From contig VWYX01000890.1 in assembly GCA_013396525.1 (NCBI GenBank), forward strand, positions 186,001 through 250,000: a stretch of DNA of 64,000 nt, written 5' to 3'. The DNA is from Chaetorhynchus papuensis (Eukaryota > Chordata > Aves > Passeriformes > Rhipiduridae). The notes beneath the pieces are model-generated. The model saw only the letters and a program-made list of their open reading frames with translations, made no database searches and was not told the DNA's origin. Below are positions 25,156-37,256 of this stretch, one piece after another; within the stretch, counting starts at the first letter, position 1, and every line of letters starts with the position of its first letter. The position numbers were made by a program, and so were the translations under genes.

Positions 25156-28100
25156 CTTCACACAGAGTGGAGAAAAAAGAGCCAGTCAAGCACATTTCCC
25201 TAGCAAGTGTGTCTGTGAGTAAAGTTTGATGAGAACAGAGGATGCAGAACAGTACATGGACTTACACAAACTCAACAGCATTAAGAACTTATTTATGCTT
25301 TCTAAAGAAAATCCCCACCCCCCCAGTTCCTCTCCTGTCCCATTTTTTTAATCTAGGTCATAGATTATGAAGTATTAAATTGATGGAAAATAATACAGGG
25401 AGGAACTACTACTCAATGCAATCAAATTCAATTCCTGAAAAATAAGCCTGCTTTGTTTTCAAACACTTGCACAGTCATCACAGCTCTCACAACCCCAGAA
25501 ACTGTTTCAGCAGTAAAACAAGTATGGTGTGCCCATACTTTCCTGGCTTTTCAGTGGTAAAGGGTTCATATCTGAATATACTCTTACCTCATCTAGCAGG
25601 TTGTTAATTATGAAGACTTGATACAGCAGATCATAATAATTTGTCATTGTTATTTTGCTTCCTCTCTTCCTTTTAAAAGGGGAATGTGGAGCCTGGAGCT
25701 TTACTGTTATGGATTTGTTGCTATGAACCACAGTTACCATTGGAGGTCCTATCATAGCTGTGGAAAAAAACAAAGCTATAAACACAGTCATGGTTTATTA
25801 ATAATATTTCATAGGTGCAATTTGAATCCATTCAACAAATGCTCATGTTACCAACAATAAATTATGCTGTATTTACTCTTCGAGTGACATTTCATAAATT
25901 CTTACCTTTTGGTGTTTATTGGTTATTGTTATTTTGGAGGTGGCATTTCTTGTGTTTGTAAATCTATCTTTGAGCCAAACTTTTTTTATTCCCTTAGAGC
26001 TGCATGTTGTTAAGTGCTGACCAGTCAAGCAAAATTCCAAAATTGCCCTGATTTTCTTTTTCCCTCATATTTCTTTGTGTGCTTGGACTGCACAAAACAT
26101 CCATTTGAACCATTTCAGCTATGCCAAGGATGCAGTTTCCATCATCACTTTCAAATATTTTGCAATCAGCTTGGTAAAACACAGCTAAGGATTCAAGCTA
26201 GTGCCTACATACATGTGTGTGCAGCACCAGAAACGTGAGGACACAGGGCAGCAGCTGCCACATGAATCCCTCCAGGAGGAGGAGGTGGCACAGGGCAAGA
26301 TGTTCTGGTTTTGCTGCAAGGTACTGCTTTATGTCAAAGCTTGTGGTTTCATCTGTGCAGGAGGCTCAAGGTAGCTTGCACTTCAGGGCTGTGAAGTGAC
26401 CCACACTGACAATTCAATTTTGCATTGACCAGTGGGGGAAAACAGGTTAATTCATGGTGAACTTACTGGTAGGTGCACTGCTACTGTTCAGTGTTTGGGC
26501 AGTCCTCCGTTTCTAACATACTGTGGCACTATACTGACAGTACTAACCAAAAGCTTTGCACATGTCCTTTCTATGTCCTTTCTATGTCCTTTCCTGCAGT
26601 CAGGAGAACACATAAATGTGAGAAGAATAGTGGCCACACACCACACAGCTCTGTTCTCTCATTTCTCCTCAAGCAAAGAATGCTTCCTTTTTATTGTCTT
26701 GAGTCCTGTCCTTCCACAAGCTCCAAAAATGCCTGAAAATAATTTGTGTAGCTCCATGCCCAGAGGAAGAGGTTGAACTAAAGGGATCTTTTGATCTCCT
26801 AATTACTGGTAAATGGCTATTTAGCCATAACTGCTTGGCTTTCAAGTGTGTGGAGAATTACTTTGGCATAACACTTCACCTGAGAGCTATTGACTCACTT
26901 CTTTAGGTACAGCTTTGTGGCTAGAAAGGGATTACTCATGTTTGCAAACTTGTGAGCAGAAGTGATGCATTCCATGCCACAGAAAATCAAATTCCTTCCT
27001 GGGGGACGCATATGTTTGCACTTACTTTCCCGCCAGGGAGTGAATCTGCAGCTGAGGCTCCAGTTGGAATAGACACCAGCCCAGGTGGCTCTCACCCTGC
27101 CGTAGTAAGGCTCCTGGATGTCAGAGGTCTCATGTGTCAGGTCACAGACACGCCTGGGAATCCCCCAGCAGTCGTCTTTGTTTCGCCACGTGCTCTGCCC
27201 ATACCTATGGAGAAAGAGGAGGAAGGATGTAAACTTTAGGGATCACTGCCTGTGTCCATGAAGATTCTTAGCCATCTGTTTTACTCCAGTGGCGCTGACA
27301 AGTGTTCTGCCGTGGAAATTAACTGCCTTCAGTTTGATAACAGGGAAGGTTGATTTCATGGGCATTTGGGACAGGTTTCTGTCTTTTCTGAAAGAAATCT
27401 AAAGCAGAGACATGGGTCACCAGCCCTGTAGGAAGCCACTTCTTACTTGCCCTACGGGAGAGGCGGGCAAGCTTCAGCTTCGCCAGGGTGTTCAGTGATG
27501 GGCAGAATGCCGGATTTCACCGGACAGTTTCTCAAGGGCAATAGTGATTTCAGGCACTCACCAGTGTGCCAGGGATGGGAGCAGATCCCGAGGACCAGAC
27601 CCTAACGTTGCCTCAAGCTTTCCATGCAAGGCACCCTGAGACAGTGTCGTGGCCAAGGTAGGCCACTGAAATACAATAAACATCCTATTACAGAAGAACT
27701 TGACCTACCTAGACCTGCTTCAGGCAGGTGGCTGGACCCAGTGACCTTCAGACATCCCCTGCAAACTACATTTTTCTTCAAACCCTTGGTGCAATGAAGG
27801 TGCAGAGCATAAGCACAGAGGTGCTTATTCCTTGCCTGCCTCATGCTGCTCGACTGCACCTTACAGGATCGGTAAGTGCAGAAACAACTGAGAGCTGGCA
27901 GCCAAGCAGGACGTGGCTGCTCCCCGGGAATGAGAACATCCTGTCACCTGAGAAACCCTTTTGGCGTGCCCAGCAGGGGTAAGCCCCAGCACAGAGGGAG
28001 GCCCCGGTACTTACACTTTATACTGCACAAAGTAGAGCACATCTCTCGCCTCTCTGGCCCACCCAGGCTGCCAATGCAAGGTGGTGTTGAAGTTTAATGA

Positions 28101-29218
28101 ATGAAACTCTACCTTCTGCGGCTTAATCGAATCTTGCAGCTCTTGGTTTTCCAAAACTAAAAGCGCTGCAAATGAGAAGGAATGATAACATAACGTGTTT
28201 GTCACAGACATGCTCCTCTGTATTGTAATCAGAGGGTGTTGCTACAGACCATTTAGTTTCATGACCACAGGGAAATTAAATCTCCTAGATCTCACATTCA
28301 AAACTTTCCAAGTCATGACAGCAAACAATTGCAGAAGAAACATATTTAGAACTACAAAAGGAATACTTTAATGTGGTCTGAGTGTTTGGAGGTGGGTTTT
28401 TTGCTGTTTGTTTTGGGTCTGTTTGTTGTTATTTTGTTGTTCTTTTTACTTTTTTTTCTTTTTTGTCTGTTTGTTGGTATAATTGTCCTTAGTGAGTTTG
28501 TCGCTGTGAAAGATGCCTCATGAGTATCCCAGGAAACAAACCCTTCAGATCTATTCACAGAGTCTGCAGTAAGCAGCCCCATCAATGCTTAAAAGTCAAG
28601 TGCAATTTTCCTCTTTACTCCACACCTCAGCTTTGTCCTGAAGAGATTATAGCTCTTTTAACTGTTAGCACAGTCATGTTTACCAGCTCCTGCCTAATAA
28701 ACGATCACCTGAAATTCACTGCTTTTCCTGTCTGTACCAATGGAAAAGCCATCTGACAGTTTTCAAGATCATCTTTTTTCAAACTGCAATATTACTTATA
28801 ACGGATCCAGTTAACAACCTCTCTGAAGCATTCAAATCCTAGTATTTTTGTGGCTTTTGTGACCCAGGTGACAGCAGGTTTTACCCTGGCATAGCACAGA
28901 ATCATGTAAAACTTGTACTGGCTGAACTGAAACTGGTAATACAGCCATTAAAAAATCTAACGGGCAACATATTCATTTTATCTGCATTTGACAACCTGGA
29001 AAGATAAAATAACAAACTAATTTGAAAGTGCCTGGGTTTTGAAACCCAGCAAAAGACACAGAGATTTCTTGACTCATCCAAAAATTCNNNNNNNNNNNNN
29101 NNNNNNNNCACCCCTCCCTCCCACACAGGAAAAGAGTGAAAAGCCCTTACTTACAAGTTGTCTCATCCTGAAGCAGGTGCATCAGTAAGCACAGGAAGGA
29201 CAGCATGATCCTCCTCAT
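25000..29218 (-). CDS. IL22RA2: Interleukin-22 receptor subunit alpha-2 (IL-22 binding protein), five coding exons
   Basis: Secreted class II cytokine receptor that binds IL-22 and keeps it from the membrane receptor IL22RA1/IL10RB. Five exons join in frame (phases 1, 2, 1, 0) into 239 aa. Residues 1 to about 20 are a hydrophobic signal peptide (MRRIMLSFLCLLMHLL). Two fibronectin-III-like domains follow, about residues 33-132 and 133-239. Diagnostic stretches matching the mammalian protein are FNTTLHWQPG, VQYKVYGQ, ETSDIQEPYYGRVRA, RFTPWRET, YYDLLYQVFIINN and YCIVAKMYVPMLDR. Likely disulfides are C84-C92 and C214-C235. N-glycosylation sequons are N48, N119 and N145. There is no transmembrane segment, as expected for the decoy. 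The length is close to the 231-aa human isoform, with no counterpart of the extra exon in the longer human isoform. IFNGR1 lies upstream in the same orientation. Identification comes from recalled family sequence, not a database search. Confidence 0.96.
25588..25757 (-). CDS. IL22RA2: IL22RA2 coding exon 4 (first half of domain 2)
   Basis: Encodes residues 132-188 (TMIGPPMVTVV to NNLLDE). The acceptor is a T-rich tract ending CCACAG and the donor GAG|GTAAGA, phase 0. The IGPP start of domain 2 and the YYDLLYQVFIINN segment are hallmarks of the family. Confidence 0.95.
26562..26592. repeat. 11-bp tandem repeat in IL22RA2 intron 3
   Basis: Nearly three perfect units of ATGTCCTTTCT. Confidence 0.85.
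27026..27204 (-). CDS. IL22RA2: IL22RA2 coding exon 3 (second half of domain 1)
   Basis: Encodes residues 72-132 (YGQSTWRNKDDCWG to FTPWRET). The acceptor is CTCCATAG and the donor A|GTAAGT, phase 1. It contains the C84-C92 pair, the conserved ETSDIQEPYYGRVRA segment and the N119-W-S sequon. Confidence 0.96.
28015..28165 (-). CDS. IL22RA2: IL22RA2 coding exon 2 (first half of domain 1)
   Basis: Encodes residues 22-72 (LLVLENQEL to VQYKV). The acceptor follows a pyrimidine-rich stretch ending TTTGCAG. The donor is GT|GTAAGT in phase 2, so V72 is split across the junction. The motifs SIKPQKVEF and TTLHWQPG match the IL-22BP family. Confidence 0.95.
28391..28477. repeat. T/G-rich low-complexity stretch in IL22RA2 intron 1
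   Basis: Irregular TTTG and poly-T sequence just before exon 2 in plus coordinates. On the transcribed strand it is A/C-rich, so it is not a pyrimidine tract for IL22RA2. Confidence 0.7.
29088..29108. other. Assembly gap (21 N)
   Basis: A run of 21 undetermined bases inside IL22RA2 intron 1. The true gap size is unknown. No coding sequence is lost, because exons 1 and 2 are complete on either side. Confidence 0.99.
29155..29218 (-). CDS. IL22RA2: IL22RA2 coding exon 1 (signal peptide)
   Basis: Encodes residues 1-21 plus the first base of S22. It holds the ATG and the whole signal peptide, and ends at a consensus donor (T|GTAAGT) in phase 1. The 21-base assembly gap starts 46 bases into the following intron and does not touch coding sequence. 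Confidence 0.93.
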
Positions 29219-29220
29219 GC

Positions 29221-29238
29221 TTAGGAGAGCAGCTCCAT
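29221..29238 (-). promoter_or_regulatory. Five-codon upstream ORF (MELLS) before the IL22RA2 start
   Basis: On the minus strand an ATG opens a five-codon frame that ends in TAA, followed by two bases and the IL22RA2 ATG. If transcription starts upstream of 29238, ribosomes meet this mini-ORF first, which would be expected to lower translation. Whether the mRNA includes it depends on the unmapped transcription start. Confidence 0.45.
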
Positions 29239-29271
29239 GACTGAAAAGCACCTCTCTTCCTCCTGGGCATG

Positions 29272-29277
29272 TTTTAT
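29272..29277 (-). promoter_or_regulatory. TATA-like ATAAAA upstream of IL22RA2
   Basis: ATAAAA lies about 55 bases before the IL22RA2 ATG on the minus strand. If used, it would give a very short 5' UTR that would just include or just miss the upstream ORF. This is a weak motif and is hard to tell from background AT-rich sequence. Confidence 0.25.
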
Positions 29278-29580
29278 GAGGAAGCAATCATTAAGCACTC
29301 CAGAGTTCCCCTTATTTTCAGTGGTTTCCAAATTCCCCGGTTTGGCTTTGGTTTAATTTAGCTGGAAAACATATGAGTAGCTCTAAATTAAACATGAGCA
29401 ATTGTTCTTTCTTGGCAGCTGTGGTCACGCAGAAGTTTGGAACTAATTATGAACCAAGCCATTATAAAAAAGGTCCTTTTTTTAAGACACTAATTCCCAA
29501 CTGACGTCTGCCAATATTGCTTTATCCCATAAATTTGTCACAGAAGCTTGCTTGCTTGCCATGCTAAGATTTTTAATAGT

Positions 29581-29605
29581 TATTTATTTGTTTGTTTGTT
29601 TATTT
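29581..29605. repeat. (TTTG)n/(TTTA)n microsatellite
   Basis: Short run of TTTG and TTTA tetranucleotides. Confidence 0.8.
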
Positions 29606-29666
29606 TCAGTTCACTAGTTGCTCAGAGCTGAAGAACAGAAGAAATTTTGCTCCAAAGACATAAAAT

Positions 29667-29674
29667 ACTTACCC
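29667..29674 (-). other. Consensus splice donor upstream of IL22RA2, possible non-coding exon
   Basis: The minus strand reads GG|GTAAGT here, a textbook donor about 450 bases before the IL22RA2 ATG. A matching acceptor, TGCTTTTCAG, ends at 29241, just before the upstream ORF. Together they would fit a spliced 5' non-coding exon ending at 29673. Without transcript data this is only a candidate. Confidence 0.3.
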
Positions 29675-31363
29675 ATGGGATGTCCCCCGGTTTGATGGAC
29701 TGCCTCTGGGTCAAAAGCAAGAGATGGAATTTGCAGGTGTGCTGGTGGCAGGACATCATCTCGGGGGCTGTCACTGGAGGACTGAGGGGCTGTGAAATCG
29801 CTTCTGGCTGTTGGGCAGCACGTTCACCCCATGCTGGCTGCTGGGGGAGATGCTGGGAGGCCAGGGAAGTTGCAGGACTGACAGCCTCTGGACAGGGATT
29901 GGGAAGGTAAGCCCAGCCCATAGGGCCAAAGTGCCACTCTGGGTTGGACTCTCAGACTGCCTGGAATCATACACCCCAACTGGTGCAGGTGTGCTGCAAC
30001 ACTCAATCTCACTTCATGCTTGCAAATGCTTTAATGCCACATGCACGCCTGCCTGGTGGGAGATGAGTTCTGTGCTCCGGGGATGTACAGAAAGCTCAGA
30101 CAATTCGGTTGCTGGTGGTGAATGTGGTGCTAGTGCTGAGCCTTGCCCCTCACTCTTCCCTCCCCAAAAGCTCCCCGATGCTGACACCCACTGGTACTTC
30201 ACTGCTCATGCACCAGAGCAACTAAGCAAAAGTCAGGATGCATTCTCTTTCTGCAAACTCATGATGATAAGGAAGAGGAGAAAAATGCGAATTTTGTAAG
30301 ACTTAGCACAGCCCTGCGTAACAGCTTCCACAGAAGGAGTAATGGATGTGAAGGCTAATTGTCTGCAAACAAACAAAATTGTCATGAAATCATCTCTTTA
30401 CTTTGGGAAAACATGGAGACAGAAGACTTGTCAGGTTAAAAAAAAGTGCAAGTTCTGGTTCAAATGAATTTATTTAAAGGCCACCAGTTACATTGAACAA
30501 ACCGAACAACATCTAATCAAGAAGGTGACCTTGGTCAGATTGATGGACACAGGGTTTCAGTTCAGCTGAGCACCTGTACCTCATTATACAGGCACCAAAC
30601 CTGTGCCTGTGACTGTGTAGCTTTGAGTAATGAATTAGCCAAACCAATTAAGGGAATTATAGAACTGAGAAAAAATGAAGAGAAAAAACCCCACCAAAAT
30701 GAAGGCAGAAGTCAGAAAGTCTATCTCCGGCTGCAGATTTTTTTATCTATCCATTTCCCAAACACATCTTCAAAATCCAGTGACCTTTAAGTAGTTCCCC
30801 ACACCAAATTCAATTAGTATTTCATCATGCTATATGAGCTCAAGTACGGGAATAGGGAACTTTTATAAACCAATCACTAGACTGAAAGGTCATCAATGTT
30901 TAGTCACAGGTCATGTATTTGTTTACTTGAATTGCACACACCTTCCCATATCCTGGGAAGCAGCCCATTGCCAGGAGGTGAAGTGTGGACCTTTGTCAAA
31001 GTTCCTTTTGATGGTGGTTCCTCCTAGGAAAGCAGAGCTGAGGGCCAGCCTGCCGGCGCCAGCGGGTTTTGCTCGGAAAAGGCTGCTCTGCCATGTGGTG
31101 AAACAGGGCAAGAAATGCCCGTCACATGGGGAAACCCAGGGCTTCCTGTGCCCTGCACTCTGATAGTGCTTTATCTGCAGCTGGGCTCGGCATTCTGCAC
31201 TAATCGGTAACTCTTCGCATAAGTTCTGTTGTCATTGAAACAGCCGCTGTTGCAATAGCAGGCTATTAGCACCTGTAACCCTGCGCTGCTCATCAGCCTC
31301 GGGGTCACACTGCTTCAGTGCTTTGTGGGATAAAAATCCCTACAGGCAAAGAAGGACCAGCTG

Positions 31364-31394
31364 CACACACACACATACACACAAACACACACAT
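31364..31394. repeat. (CA)n microsatellite
   Basis: Interrupted CA dinucleotide repeat of about 31 bases. Confidence 0.9.
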
Positions 31395-32257
31395 ATGCAG
31401 ACATGGACATACAAACATGTCTGGAGTCCCACAGAATATGCATATAGTGTACAGAGTGCGTTTCAAAATGTAAGCTACGGCGGAACGCAGGATGACGCAC
31501 ACTGCAGTGCTATTTAAAATACAAGAACTTTTATAAACAATATTAAGGGTACTCTGAACAGCACTCTACGAAGAAATGGAAAGTTAAAATGCATTACTTA
31601 GCCCAGCAGAATCCACAAAAGTAGTTATGCTACTAGCTTATCCTAGCTTACACTGCAGCATCTTTCTGATCCAAACCGTTGTGAAACAACAGAACTGATA
31701 TTTTTGTGAACCAACACAGAAAACCACGGGTATGAGAATTTTTTCCATTGCTGGAATAGAAACCTATCCGAATGCTGGGTAAACAGCTTTCTTTCTCTTG
31801 CAGACGGATTATTGGTACACAGAGTTAAAAGGCAAGTCCATTTTTGCTGAAAGCTGCTTGACTCATCTCACTTGAACGGACCACCTCCTTGTTACTTTTT
31901 TTTTTTCTTTTTCCCTTGAATGAGTTGTTTCCCATACATAAGAGGAGAAAATGTAACCCTGAAACTGCTACTGTAGCACGACCTTTGGCTTTTCAGATCC
32001 GAGTCTCTGATACTTGCAGTGGATTCGAGGGTGGGTTTTGCTTACAGGCCTGGATGAGGATGTGGGAGGATGAAGAAAGCATATCCAAAGCATACAGAGA
32101 ATACTTCTAGTAACTGGCAGAGGCTAGGCGATTCTCTCTTATGTGTGGCATTTCACACAAAAATAAAAAAAGTGAGCGGTTCATGTTACTCTAGACCTAA
32201 AGACTATTCACAATTGGAGCCACAGTTTTCAGTCTTTTCTAAACAGCCAGTGTGGAC

Positions 32258-32400
32258 TTAAAGGAAAACCTGTCTTGGAATCTGGGCTCTGGAGGTCACC
32301 CAGTCCAGCCTCAGCACAGGGCTAGTGGCAATTTTATCCCACAGTTAAACACTGCAAATGTGAGTTTCCCCCTGCACATCCTAGGGGGATTCCTCTGCTG
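32258..32400 (-). mobile_element. Possible degraded CR1 fragment
   Basis: CTGGAGGTCACCCAGTCCAGCC resembles the CR1 3' end in reverse orientation. The rest is too diverged to be certain. Confidence 0.4.
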
Positions 32401-34938
32401 CAATTTGACAGCTGGTTTTTGTGGTTTTCCAGGCTTCAGATATAAGGCTGCCATTTCTGCAAATGTTACAGTTGGCTCTAGTTGGCAATTAGATCTCTCC
32501 CGAGTGCCACCTCTCCTGGCTGAAGGGATCCAGCTCTCTCAGCTTCTTCTGATGTGTCACGCAGCAGGCCAGCCCTTCTTCACCAGCTCAGTGGGGACTG
32601 GCAAAATGACTCACTACACTACACACAAAAATTAAAAAGAAAGCAAACACACAGTCAGGCAGGAGGGACTTTTCGGATTTTTTCTTCCCTGCTCTGTAGG
32701 GAAGAGATATTGCGTCACATGAGTTCTTGCAGAGAAGTTTCTGAGGAAGCGACACAGACTTTCACTGCACAGTGTGTGCCTTCCCTGCTTCCTGCCCACA
32801 GGTACAAACTGTTCACCTCTCACTGTTAAAGAGCTTAGGTCAACATTTTAAAGATTACAGTTAGAAATTCCCAAAGCTGTAGCTGCATCTACACAGTGAG
32901 ACATTTGACCATATCAAAGATGCAGATCTGCTGAAGGCTCAAAAGTAGCAAGTCATTATTTGCACATGCAGTATTTATTTAACAATGTGCAACACTGAAT
33001 TGACTGGGAAGTTAGTAACCAACAGTAACATTCATTAGGAACTGAAATTAATAAGAAACCCCAAAATAGCTCAAAGCCTTTTATTGAAATGACAAGTTCC
33101 CTTAAAATTGTCAGTTTTTCTCACTTGCAAAGCCATAGAATTATAGTTTTTCAACCACTAAGAAGTGCTGTAGCTTGTTGAAGCCCATTAGGCTTGTTAG
33201 GTTGTGGATCCCTCACCAAATCATCTGCAGACAAAAAACTACCAGCTTGGTGACACGTAGAATTAATATTCCATAATTTGTTGGTTTTGCTTAGGTAATC
33301 TTCACAGCACAGCAAAGGTGCCAAGTGTTCACTCAGCCAACAGAAACCAGAGATAAGACTGGAGAGGTACAACACAAACATTGCTCATGCTTTCTTGGTC
33401 CGCCTACTAAAGTAAAGAAAGGCTCAAAGCCTGGTAGTGCCAATGCTCTCCGACACACTGCCACCAGAGGCAGCTGAGGCAACAACTCCTGGAATAATGG
33501 CAGCGTGGGTAGGACATGACCCACGCACTGATTTTTGAGTAGGGAGTGGTTCGAAGCCTCTGCACCTGATCACCAAAGTTCTGCCCAGGCTACAGACCGC
33601 ATGGGGCTGCCTCAGCACACGGCACAAAGAGGGCAAGGGGGTGGCAGGCCTGCACTCAGGAACAGACACAGAACTGGGATGCCTGCCTCCACATCTGTCA
33701 CTAAAAACTGGGCTGCAGAAGGAGCAAACACTCCTGGTAGCTAGTTTGGGCAATAAAACCTGGAAAGATGCAAGCTCCAGGGGTTTCCCTGGCCAAGGGA
33801 AAGAAGAAATAGAAGGAAGAAAAAAAAAGAAACTGCCTTTCACTCATTTCTTCTGCAAGGCAAAGTTTGCATGCATCACACTTTCTAGCCTGTGGCTCAG
33901 TTCTGTGGTTGTCTTGAATTCTCAGTATCATCTCTCCACCATGCAAGGAGTGCAAACTCTAGACCAGAAAGTCCATTCTTACAAACAATCTTTACCACCA
34001 CCATCTCCAAATACCTACTGAATTTGTATATGCACTGTAGTTTTACAAGGCTGGAGTTTTTTTCCTTCATAAATACAATGTCGAAGATCTTGTGTGGATA
34101 GTCTCTGAGCATTCAGGAATCCGTGCACTGAGCTTTTCAGGACAGAACCCTCCACACTTAACATAATTGGTTTTCACACCTCTCAGAGGTGTTAGTTTCA
34201 AGTCTACTGCAACGTGACCATTTAACCATTAAGATCGCTCTGTGATTGTTAAAGACAAAAGAGCTTTGTTCCATATTCTTTGTCTTAAAAGAAATGAAGT
34301 TTGGTGTACCTCAAATAAAATTGCTAGGTTTGCTGCACACCTTGAAGCAATTGACAAGTTAATTCTTTGTATTTCACCATCCAAATTCACAGTATTTTAT
34401 TGCAGTTTCTATTCAAATTTGGGGGATTGATACCTTACTAAAAGCTGATATAAGGCCAGACTGACACCTGGGATGAAATCACATGGAAGAAGGGACTGAG
34501 AAATGGCAAAGATGCTCTCTACCTCCTTGCTACCACTGCCCTCTAGCCTTTCAGGCAAGCTTTTGCAACCCCTTCCTCACTTGCTATAATTTATCTTGCA
34601 CTTAATCACATTTGCAGCAGGTTATCACAGGCCTCAACTCTGTCGAACCCAGCAGCAGAAAGCACACAACAGTACATACAGTTCCCATCTTCTGGAATGG
34701 AACTGCACATGTCCCCCACCCTTCCTACAATTCACTGAGCTGCTGTTAACTTGAAAAATACACTACAAAACATAGCACAAAACAGTCATACCAGAAAGAA
34801 AACAACGTGTGTTTATTTTCGTTCTTTTCGCTCTGTATTTTTAATTGGAAAGGACTGTATTTACTCTCTTTGAAAGGGCATTGAAGGGGCGTAGGTTGTT
34901 TAGTTGGAAGTTGTTGAGTTTGTGTTACTCTTAGTTTT

Positions 34939-34952
34939 ATATATATATATAT
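34939..34952. repeat. (TA)n microsatellite
   Basis: Short uninterrupted TA repeat. Confidence 0.85.
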
Positions 34953-35628
34953 AACTTATAGTTATTTGTGTTTCTGTTGGCACAGAAACAAGCTGTATCA
35001 GAGTCAATACTCTTCCTGCTGTACCATGCGCATTGCAAGGATTTGACAACTGCAGGATACATGGCAAGCTGGCTGGCAGAACCCCCTGGTGTGCCTGCTC
35101 GTCGTTTGCTCTGCTTGTAATGCTTTTCCTCTTTCAAGCTATGGCTGGACAGCAGAAATTAAAACATCACACAAATAAGACTTCAGTGATCATTTAAACT
35201 TCTAATGAACAGTAACAGTTTCAAGGAAGGCCAGCTTCCCTCACTCTGTAGCAATTACTCCATTCAAACGGCTTGATCATTTAATCCTTGTCCACAATTT
35301 TAAAGTAGAACATAAGGAAGCCTCCCCAGGGCCAAGCAATAGAACTGGACTGAAGTTACTGCAGGCTGCATCAACAGCATCGAAGGGCAGAAGAGAAATT
35401 GCAACGCTAAGGATGAAGATGGTCAGCAGGATCCAGGAACTGGCTGTGCACAGCCACAGATGGGCCACACATCTCCCCCCAAGCAGTGTTTTGATTCTCA
35501 ATAATGCTCAAGCATACATGTTACACAAGTAACATGAATTGAGAGAGCTCCAAAAGCACATTCAATCTTCAGAACAAAAGATACTAGTCATAAAGAGACA
35601 AGGACACACATTTTTCTTCTTCAATTTT

Positions 35629-35634
35629 TTTATT
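35629..35634 (-). terminator. Candidate distal poly(A) signal (AATAAA) for IFNGR1
   Basis: AATAAA on the minus strand, in the context TATATGAAAATAAAA, about 4.6 kb after the stop. Upstream TGTA motifs (TGTACA) give the look of a genuine 3' end. Other AATAAA hexamers lie at 37816-37821 and 38025-38030. Which one is used cannot be told from sequence. Confidence 0.3.
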
Positions 35635-37205
35635 TTCATATAAAAACATTTAAAATGTACAGTATTTACAGGAATTTAATTACAGATTTCAGCCCAATGA
35701 CTGCATCAATGTAGGGAACATACAGCATTAATAAAAAAGAACTTCATATTTAAAGGACTGAATTATAAGAAAAAAAACCACACTAAAGAAAACTACACAG
35801 ATCACCTTTTCCTGAGACGAAAGGTGACTTGTTATTTGGTTTGTCATTTTGGTTGTGTTTTTGCTTTTTGGGGTTTTGGGTTTTTTTTAAGACACACTGA
35901 AACTATTAATTTGAATCAAGTACAACATCTCTAACTTATTAATACTCAAATGTTTACATGGAAGCACTTCAAAGCAACTGGTTATTCCTAACTCTGAGAA
36001 AAACAGTTTTCTCATGCAAGTTTCTTTTTCTGCAATCTTCTAGTGAAGGATTACATAAAAATAAGGAAGTCTGTTCCAGGCAACTGGGACTCTGCATGGT
36101 GTCTTGTTTCCACGGATGTCAGTAGATTTGACAATTTTTTTTTTTAAACTACATTATTGACTTATGTGGAAAACCACACAAAAGCAGATTTGATATTTCT
36201 GTGCCAGCATGCTGTACTGCCACAATACTTCACTGTTAATTGCAGATCTAATAATAAAAAATTATAATGTCCACTCAAGAACAAGAACTGAAGTTCTTAG
36301 AAATGTCAGGTACGAGGCTGAAGTTTTGTGAAGTTCTCTTTCACAGGACATAATGTTTTGGAGTCTTACATTACCTCATCACCCAAATCATCTTCAGGAG
36401 AGAGGGAGGAATGCTAAGCAGCCAGGACAAGAGTAAAAATCAGCTGAAAAAGTTTTAAGTGGCAAAACCTTCTAAGTGTGTCATACTGGATAGCTGACAG
36501 GTCTGTAAAAAGCATGAATGTTAAATTATTTTGAATGTATAAATGTTAAGCACTTTCATATTCTGGATCAAGGTGCTATGTATGAATATCCAGAAGCTCA
36601 AGCAAACTACTTCATCACAAGAATATTAATCAATTCAACTAACTCAGTTAGGTGAAAAGGTATAGATAAATACTACCTGACAGGTTCCCAGCCACATTGC
36701 TCAGACATTTGGTATTACAGGACTGAAAAAGCAAGGCTAACTAGCTGTAGCTGGAAAGGTATTTCCATTCCTGTCCCGAGAAGTTCTCATACTGGAAGAT
36801 ACTGGACTGTATCCTGAGATTACCACCATGACTTGCCCTACTCTTAGGCTCTCAATATCATTACTGGCAACTGCTGAAAACAGGACTGGTGGTTAACAGA
36901 GGTTACTGACCCAGAAACACATCCTTTCTCACTGTGGCCTCACATTTTCAGCTAGTCACAGCTAGTAAAAGAATCCTGTGCTTTGTGCACCCTTAAACTC
37001 TTTTATTTCACAATTACAAAAGCTGTAATCTGGCCTGAGCAATTTAAATATTTACACTATCCCTGTGCCACTAGTTAAGTACGCAGCACACAGTAGACAG
37101 ACAGCAGGGATGGTGCTAATTCAGATTCAGTGGCTTTTGTAGTTACAGTTCAGAAATTTTGATTAAAAAGTACACTTAACCATGCAATATTTCAAGAGCA
37201 GGTCT

Positions 37206-37256
37206 GTTGTGTGTCTGTGTGTGTATATATATATAAAAATATAAATATATACATAC
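37206..37256. repeat. (TG)n(TA)n microsatellite
   Basis: TG dinucleotides pass into TATATA sequence. If the long 3' UTR is real, this lies inside it. Confidence 0.85.

Larger units (their letters stand above)
29240..35628. other. Intergenic region between IL22RA2 and IFNGR1
   Basis: It probably holds the IL22RA2 promoter near 29.25-29.7 kb. Also present: a (TTTG)n tract at 29581-29605, a (CA)n tract at 31364-31394, a (TA)n tract at 34939-34952, a possible old CR1 relic at 32258-32400 and an 8-bp-stem hairpin at 33503-33526. ORFs of up to 162 aa here have no recognisable domain. Confidence 0.5.

Noticed and set aside
29811..30299. 162-codon plus-strand ORF just upstream of IL22RA2
   Set aside because: No signal peptide, domain or familiar motif. 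The opposite strand is also open over part of it.
33424..33843. 139-codon minus-strand ORF between the two receptor genes
   Set aside because: Ser/Pro/Cys-rich without a domain, and overlapping ORFs exist on the plus strand.
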